Shown here one piece after another: positions 59,454 to 64,000 of a stretch of 64,000 nucleotides of DNA; within the stretch, counting starts at the first letter, position 1; each line of letters opens with the position of its first letter. Source of the stretch: Aldehydirespirator sp963662645 (GTDB lineage Bacteria > Actinomycetota > Acidimicrobiia > Acidimicrobiales > Aldehydirespiratoraceae); assembly GCA_963662645.2 (NCBI GenBank), contig OY759762.1:310001-374000 (forward strand), given 5' to 3'. The notes beneath the pieces were generated by a model, which was not told where the DNA came from, ran no database searches, and saw only the letters and a program-made list of their open reading frames with translations. The position numbers were made by a program, and so were the translations under genes.

Positions 59454-59500
59454 AGAGCATCCCTTTAGGCCCCAGAGGCAAACATCGCGGTTGTCTCCCC

Positions 59501-59506
59501 TAAGAT
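59501..59506 (+). promoter_or_regulatory. Candidate ftsZ -10 box (TAAGAT)
   Basis: TAAGAT lies 36 bp before the ftsZ ATG. A Shine-Dalgarno AGGGAGG follows at 59525-59531. No clear -35 at 17 bp is seen. Confidence 0.4.
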
Positions 59507-59542
59507 GCAGCGAAGGTTCAATGCAGGGAGGTTGACGCAACG

Positions 59543-60670
59543 ATGGCCGATCCTCACAACTACCTCGCCGTCATAAGGGTGATCGGGGTCGGGGGCGGCG
59601 GCGTCAACGCCGTCAACCGCATGATCGATGCCGGCCTTCGAGGCGTCGAGTTCATCGCGGCCAACACCGATGCTCAGGCTCTGGCCATGAGCGACGCCGA
59701 CATCAGAATCGACCTCGGGCAGAACTTGACACGAGGCCTGGGGGCGGGCAGCAACCCCGAGGTGGGCAAGCAGGCGGCCGAAGAGCACATCGACGAGATC
59801 CGCGAGGCCCTCAACGGATCGGACATGGTGTTCATCACTGTGGGCAAGGGCGGCGGCACCGGTACCGGCGCAGCGCCGGTGGTGGCCGAAGTGGCCAAGA
59901 GCTCCGGCGCGCTCACCATCGGAGTGGTGACGCGGCCGTTCACTTTCGAGGGCGCCCGCCGCTCGGTGCAGGCCGAAGAGGGCATCCAGCGTCTCAAGGA
60001 GAAGGTCGACACGCTGATCGTCATCCCCAACGATCGCCTTATCGCGATCGCCGATGAGAAGACCTCCATGATCAACGCCTTCCGTATGGCCGACGAGGTT
60101 CTGATGCAGGGCGTCGGGGGGATCACCGGCCTCATTACCACCCCCGGGCTCATCAACACGGACTTCGCCGATGTCCGGACCGTGCTCACCGATGCGGGCA
60201 GCGCCCTGATGGGCATGGGGTCCGCGAGCGGCGAGGGACGGGCGGTCGCCGCGGCTCGCACCGCCATCTCCAGCCCGCTGCTCGAATCCTCGATCGACCG
60301 GTCCCAGGGTGTTCTGCTCAACATCTCCGGCGCATCCAATCTCGGCCTGATGGAGGTGAACGAAGCGGCCGAGGTGGTCCGATCGGTCGCCCACCAGGAC
60401 GCCAACATCATCTTTGGAACGGTGATCGACGACGCTCTCGAAGACGAGGTCCGGGTCACGGTCATCGCCGCCGGCTTCGAGAGCGACCGGCAGAGCTACG
60501 GAGGCAGCGGCAACCAGCGCCGGACTCGGCGGGAAGGCCGTCCGGCCGCTCGAGCCGGCGCCGGGAACGCCATGCAGATCGCGGATGTCTTCGCTACCGG
60601 CGATCACTCGGACACGCCAGTCGGCGTCGACCTCAACGACGAGTTCGATGTTCCCGACTTCCTGAGATGA
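59543..60670 (+). CDS. ftsZ: Cell division protein FtsZ
   Basis: Tubulin-like GTPase forming the Z ring. The 375-residue protein has VIGVGGGGVNAVNRM (about residues 13-27), the tubulin signature GGGTGTG (103-109), the T7 loop with NTDFADVRTVL (about 207-217), a short Arg-rich linker (about 315-340) and the conserved C-terminal peptide DVPDFLR, the docking site for SepF and FtsW. The start ATG has AGGGAGG 11 nt upstream, so it is translated from its own leader, unlike the coupled genes before it. Confidence 0.96.
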   Translation: MADPHNYLAVIRVIGVGGGGVNAVNRMIDAGLRGVEFIAANTDAQALAMSDADIRIDLGQNLTRGLGAGSNPEVGKQAAEEHIDEIREALNGSDMVFITVGKGGGTGTGAAPVVAEVAKSSGALTIGVVTRPFTFEGARRSVQAEEGIQRLKEKVDTLIVIPNDRLIAIADEKTSMINAFRMADEVLMQGVGGITGLITTPGLINTDFADVRTVLTDAGSALMGMGSASGEGRAVAAARTAISSPLLESSIDRSQGVLLNISGASNLGLMEVNEAAEVVRSVAHQDANIIFGTVIDDALEDEVRVTVIAAGFESDRQSYGGSGNQRRTRREGRPAARAGAGNAMQIADVFATGDHSDTPVGVDLNDEFDVPDFLR

Positions 60671-60725
60671 GCACCCAGGCCGAGCGAACCCACCACCGGT
60701 AGCTGCGTCTTCGAGCTGGCGGCGG

Positions 60726-61436
60726 ATGATCGAGCGGCTGGTGCCCGCGGGCGAGGGGCTGGTCGCCAGGATCCGGTGCTCGGCGAGGTCCGACGGCGAC
60801 TTTCGCTGCGACACCAGCACCGGTCCGAGCCCGGATCACCACCTTCGCCTCGAGCGCAGGCGCCAGGAGTTGATGGTCGGGGAGTGGACCTGGCTCAAGC
60901 AGGTCCACGGCGCCGGCGTCGTGGTCGTAGCCGAGCCGGGCGGCGGTGCCGGATCGGTGGCCGACGGCGCGGTTACCGCCGTGCCCGCGGCGGTGCTCGC
61001 CCTGCACACCGCCGATTGCGCGCCGGTAGTCGTGGCGGGCGACGGCGCAGTGGGCGTGGCCCACGCCGGGTGGCGGGGCATCGTGGCCGGTGTGCTCAAC
61101 GAGGTCGTTCAGGCTCTGCGCAGCCTGACAGCAGGCTCGGGCGGCGCCGGCCTCCGAGCGGTGGTGGGACCGGTGATCAGACCCTCGGTCTACGAGTTCG
61201 GCCCGGCGGATCTCGCCGCGGTGAGGGATGCGGCTCGCCGCGATGTCGCCGGCGTCACCTCCTGGGGCGCGCCCGCCCTCGATCTCGTCTCCGCGGTGCG
61301 GGGCGCCTTGAGCACGGTCGGCATCAGCGACGTGGAGGATCTGGGATTCGACACCTCCGACGAGCGCTTCTTCTCGCACCGGGTCCGCGGCGAGCTTGCC
61401 CGGCAAGCGACCACGGTCCGGCTGGAACGCGCGTGA
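60726..61436 (+). CDS. pgeF: PgeF/YfiH-family copper/zinc purine nucleoside phosphorylase (laccase domain)
   Basis: A 236-residue protein of the former 'multicopper polyphenol oxidase' family, now known to phosphorolyse purine nucleosides; in E. coli the member corrects mis-made peptidoglycan. The metal ligands appear in LKQVHGAGV (His), ALHTADCAPVV (Cys) and GVAHAGWRGIVAG (His). It normally follows ftsZ in Actinobacteria and precedes the YggS gene, as here. Its stop overlaps the next GTG. Confidence 0.88.
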   Translation: MIERLVPAGEGLVARIRCSARSDGDFRCDTSTGPSPDHHLRLERRRQELMVGEWTWLKQVHGAGVVVVAEPGGGAGSVADGAVTAVPAAVLALHTADCAPVVVAGDGAVGVAHAGWRGIVAGVLNEVVQALRSLTAGSGGAGLRAVVGPVIRPSVYEFGPADLAAVRDAARRDVAGVTSWGAPALDLVSAVRGALSTVGISDVEDLGFDTSDERFFSHRVRGELARQATTVRLERA

Positions 61437-62101
61437 GCGTGTCGCCGCAGACTGTGGCCGCCGTCGGCGAGCGCTACGAAGCCGTGCAAGCGCGGATCGC
61501 CCGCGCAGGAGACCACGACGTCACCGTGATCGCGATCACGAAGGCGCTCGGCTCCTGGGCCATCGACGCCGCGGCCGCGTGCGGCATCGCCCACATCGGC
61601 GAGAACTACGCCCAAGAGTGCCTGGCCAAGCTGACCGAGGCAACCGCAGTGCCCAGGCCTCGAGTCCACTTCGTCGGACGCCTGCAGCGCAACAAGGTCA
61701 GGCTGCTGTCCGGCTGCGTCGACGTGTGGCAGACGGTCGACCGACCCGAGCTGGCCCGCGAGATCGGTCGTCGCGCCCCGGGGGCGGAAGTGATGATCCA
61801 GGTGAACATCTCCTCAGAGGAGTCCAAGGGGGGCTGCCGGGCCGCGGAGACCGAGCAACTGGCCTCAGTGGTCTCGGACGCTGGGCTGAAGTTGATCGGC
61901 CTGATGGGCATAGGCCCGCTCGGGCGGCCCGAGGGGGCTCGAAGCAGCTTCAGGTCGCTGCGACGGATGGTCGACACTCTGGGACTCGGCCACTGCTCGA
62001 TGGGCATGACCGACGATCTCGAGGTAGCCGTGGCCGAGGGCGCGACGATGGTCCGAATCGGCAGGAGCCTCTTCGGCGAACGTCCCCGCCGCAGCGTGTG
62101 A
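61433..62101 (+). CDS. YggS/PLPBP-family PLP-binding protein
   Basis: A 222-residue protein with the alanine-racemase-like barrel. The PLP lysine is in VIAITKALG (about residue 38), followed by HIGENYAQECLAK, HFVGRLQRNKV (about 78-88), MIQVNISSEESKGG, LMGIGPLG and MGMTDDLEVAVAEGATMVRIGRSLFGER. The family keeps PLP and keto-acid balance and has no known catalysis. Coupled to pgeF by a GTGA overlap. Confidence 0.9.
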   Translation: MSVSPQTVAAVGERYEAVQARIARAGDHDVTVIAITKALGSWAIDAAAACGIAHIGENYAQECLAKLTEATAVPRPRVHFVGRLQRNKVRLLSGCVDVWQTVDRPELAREIGRRAPGAEVMIQVNISSEESKGGCRAAETEQLASVVSDAGLKLIGLMGIGPLGRPEGARSSFRSLRRMVDTLGLGHCSMGMTDDLEVAVAEGATMVRIGRSLFGERPRRSV

Positions 62102-62177
62102 ATCGTGCCACAATGACACGCACGACCGGAGATTCGATAGTGAGCGTGACGCGCTAAAGTCTGCTCAAGGAGCGACG

Positions 62178-62735
62178 ATGTCGATGCTGAAGAAGGCGAT
62201 GATCTACCTCGGGCTCGGGCCCGACGAGCACTACGAGGGCTACGAAGACCCGATCCGCCCGGCTCAACCCCCGTCCGCGACGCCGGGCCGCTATCCGGCA
62301 GGAGTCGACACCGTCGCCGGGCAAGGCGTATCGGTCGCATCGGGCTCAGCCCCGGACAGCGCCGTGCTGGGCCGGACCGTCCGGCCCATCAGCCTCGCGC
62401 CGGCCGACGATGGAACACCCATGGACGACCTTGACGCCGAGGGCTCGGTGCGGGTCGTGCATTCGATGCCCTCCAAGACGATGAAGCCGCACGCCGTCTC
62501 TCCCGACGCGTTCAACGACGCCCAGGAGATCGGCGACCGGTTCAAGTCGGGCCAGCCCGTGATCGTGAATCTTCAAGCAGTCGACCGGGACCTGAGGCGC
62601 CGCCTGGTGGACTTCTCCAGCGGCCTCTGTTACGCAATGGGCGGCAAGATGGACCGCGTCGCCGACCAGGTGTACCTGCTCACCCCGGCCGATGTGGAGG
62701 TGTCGCGAGGTACCGCCCGCCGCAAGCGCGCCTGA
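62178..62735 (+). CDS. sepF: Cell division protein SepF
   Basis: Membrane-binding anchor for FtsZ, essential in actinobacteria, which lack FtsA. The 185-residue protein has the N-terminal amphipathic helix (MSMLKKAMIYLGLG), a variable linker (about 20-95) and the globular core (AFNDAQEIGDRFKSGQPVIVNLQAVDRDLRRRLVDFSSGL, about 111-150, to DQVYLLTPADVEVS). A TAAAGT box at about 62153 and AAGGAGC lie upstream. Confidence 0.93.
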   Translation: MSMLKKAMIYLGLGPDEHYEGYEDPIRPAQPPSATPGRYPAGVDTVAGQGVSVASGSAPDSAVLGRTVRPISLAPADDGTPMDDLDAEGSVRVVHSMPSKTMKPHAVSPDAFNDAQEIGDRFKSGQPVIVNLQAVDRDLRRRLVDFSSGLCYAMGGKMDRVADQVYLLTPADVEVSRGTARRKRA

Positions 62736-62751
62736 ACACGGCCTCAAGAAA

Positions 62752-63006
62752 GTGCCCGGGATCCTCTGCCTTCTGCTGACGCTGTACCTGTTCGCGATCT
62801 TCGGTCGCGTGCTCTTGAGCTGGTTCCCGCTCAACCCCAACGGCGCGATGGCAACCGTGGCCGGGCTCCTCTACACGGTGACCGATCCGGTCATGAGGCC
62901 GGTGCGGCGCATGCTGCCCGCGGCACGGTTCGGCGGCATGGCCCTCGACTTCTCGCCGGTCGTCGTGATCTTCGGCATCGTCATCATCCAGAGAATCATC
63001 TGCTAG
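62752..63006 (+). CDS. YggT-family membrane protein
   Basis: An 84-residue protein with two transmembrane helices: LCLLLTLYLFAIFGRVLLSWF (about 5-25) and FSPVVVIFGIVIIQRII (about 66-82). Between them lie the family marks VTDPVMRPVRRMLP and the GGMALDFSP loop. YggT commonly lies between sepF and divIVA and is thought to act in envelope or division functions. GTG 62752 is the start, 16 bp after sepF. Confidence 0.88.
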   Translation: MPGILCLLLTLYLFAIFGRVLLSWFPLNPNGAMATVAGLLYTVTDPVMRPVRRMLPAARFGGMALDFSPVVVIFGIVIIQRIIC

Positions 63007-63037
63007 CCACTGTCCGGACGGCTGGTCGCGCCGCCGA

Positions 63038-63110
63038 CCCGCTCGGCCTCTTGGAGCCGTCAGCGATTCCGGCTCCTGTTCGCTGCGCTCACAGGCCGCT
63101 CGGGCCCTGG
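63038..63110 (-). repeat. Two partial copies of the dispersed repeat between yggT and divIVA
   Basis: Minus-strand left end AAGAGGCCGAGCGGG at 63052-63038, and a right-end block at 63070-63110 (CCCGAGCGGCC, TGAGCGCAGCGAACAGGAGC on the minus strand). Their order shows two abutting incomplete copies, as in the ftsQ-ftsZ array. Confidence 0.65.
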
Positions 63111-63151
63111 CATCCACCAACTGAGACGGTGTCCGTGGCATCATCGCCCGC

Positions 63152-64000
63152 ATGAACCCACTCAGCGACCTCGTGTCCGAGGTCAAGTTTCGCGAGCGGA
63201 TGCGCGGCTACGACTATGAGGAAGTGGACAGCTACGTCAAGAAGGTGAGCCGCGCGGCAGCTCGAGCCAACGATCGGATCGCCGAGCTCGAGCATCGCTT
63301 GGCCGAACTCGGGTCCCAGACCGGCGCTGACGACGGGGGCACGGAGATCCGCGAGACGCTGCTGCGCACGCTCGTACTGGCGCAGCGGACTGCCGATTCG
63401 GCCGTGTCGGAAGCGCGGTCCGAGGCAGAATCGATAACCGACTCGGCCAAGGAGCGGGCATCCAAGACCGTCTCCGAAGCCGAGACGGCAGCCAACGAGC
63501 GCCTGCGCTCGGCTGAAGAGCGCGCCGCCCGGATGCTGGCCGAGTCCGAGGAGAACGGCCAGCTCATCATCGACGAGGCGAAGCGAACGGCCGCGGCCGA
63601 GCTGGCCTCCGAGCGGGAGCGGGCGCAGGCGGAGCTGCGGGATCTCGAGACGTCCAAAAGCAAGCTGGAGAGGGTCGTAGCCGAGATCCAGGCCAGGCTG
63701 GACGACGAGCGGGACATGCTCCGCAGCCTCGCAGTCTCGTTCCAGTCCTTCGTCGAGAAGTTCGAGCCGGTCGCCGGCATCGAGGAATCCGCGGGCGAGC
63801 CCGAGTCCGAGGAGAGCGCGGTCGCGCCGGACGCCGACGGCCGCGACCCGGCCGCCGATGAGGTGAGCGCCGGCGGCGACGGGGCCGAGGCGCTCGAAGC
63901 CTCGGAGGCAGTCGCGGAGGGGGAGGAGGCTACACCGAGTGCTGCCGACGACACCCAGGGCGATCAAGCCGTCGAGGCCGATCCCGAACCGGCCGAAGGG
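63152..64000 (+). CDS. DivIVA-domain coiled-coil protein (cut by window end)
   Basis: At least 283 residues; the frame is open to base 64000, so the 3' end is outside the window. The N-terminus SEVKFRERMRGYDYEEVDSYVKKV matches the DivIVA membrane-curvature-binding domain, followed by a long coiled coil (about residues 28-200, with RTLVLAQRTADSAVSEA) and an acidic, Glu/Ala-rich tail. In actinobacteria DivIVA/Wag31 marks poles and septa and directs wall growth. ATG 63152 is the start. The ftsZ-sepF-yggT-divIVA order is conserved in Gram-positive bacteria. Confidence 0.9.
   Translation, partial: MNPLSDLVSEVKFRERMRGYDYEEVDSYVKKVSRAAARANDRIAELEHRLAELGSQTGADDGGTEIRETLLRTLVLAQRTADSAVSEARSEAESITDSAKERASKTVSEAETAANERLRSAEERAARMLAESEENGQLIIDEAKRTAAAELASERERAQAELRDLETSKSKLERVVAEIQARLDDERDMLRSLAVSFQSFVEKFEPVAGIEESAGEPESEESAVAPDADGRDPAADEVSAGGDGAEALEASEAVAEGEEATPSAADDTQGDQAVEADPEPAEG

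Noticed and set aside
59160..59540. Repeated-peptide protein on either strand over the ftsQ-ftsZ array
   Set aside because: The peptide repeats only reflect the 69-bp DNA repeat (a multiple of 3); there is no start signal or homology.

Overview
The window is very GC-rich, densely coded DNA from a member of the Actinomycetota. The gene set fits class Acidimicrobiia or a close relative: a single-chain glycyl-tRNA synthetase, an MtrA/MtrB/GerMN-lipoprotein operon, a PimB-type mannosyltransferase, a MoxR/DUF58/TgpA trio, a DUF3040 protein, and a division cluster with SepF, YggT and DivIVA beside ftsZ but no ftsA. This placement is inferred from gene content; no database search was possible.

Layout. 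Positions 1-5150 hold a housekeeping run (3' end of era, uppS, recO, glyS, dnaG, tRNA-Asn). Positions 5150-8270 form a small accessory pocket: an AbrB-like/PIN-like toxin-antitoxin pair, a CAT-anticodon tRNA, a decayed McrB/McrC restriction remnant and a HicA/HicB pair. Positions 8300-16730 carry a paired acyl-CoA dehydrogenase, a peroxiredoxin whose peroxidatic cysteine codon is TGA (candidate selenoprotein), an inositol-monophosphatase-like enzyme, a DUF4389 membrane protein, tRNA-Val, an EchA20-like crotonase, a CBS protein and an orphan triple-Cache sensor. Positions 16900-27540 hold a TrpB-like enzyme, three-gene transhydrogenase (pntA1, pntA2, pntB), an AMP-dependent acyl-CoA ligase, a DyP peroxidase, a 5'-nucleotidase-like HAD protein, a Gfo/Idh/MocA oxidoreductase, a zinc-ribbon coiled-coil protein and a membrane protein. 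The RNase P RNA gene (minus strand) and a trpD-queG-pimB run follow, then SRPBCC-glk, pfk, the mtrAB operon, dinB, and the TgpA/DUF58/MoxR operon.

Positions 45600-64000 are the division and cell-wall cluster: mraZ, rsmH, ftsL-like, ftsI, murE, mraY, murD, ftsW, murG, murC, murB, ftsQ, ftsZ, pgeF, a YggS-type PLP protein, sepF, yggT and divIVA (cut by the window end). From rsmH to ftsQ almost every junction is an ATGA or GTGA overlap, so these genes look translationally coupled. murF is missing from its usual place between murE and mraY.

Two genome-wide habits show. First, a dispersed intergenic repeat of about 90 bp recurs, whose end (TAGAGGCCGAGCGG) often supplies or abuts the stop codon of the preceding gene; it forms a tandem array between ftsQ and ftsZ and fills the mtrA-mtrB gap. 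Second, many genes have a TANNNT hexamer 6-8 nt before the start codon and no Shine-Dalgarno, the pattern of leaderless mRNAs. Several gene junctions also carry short tandem duplications of gene ends.
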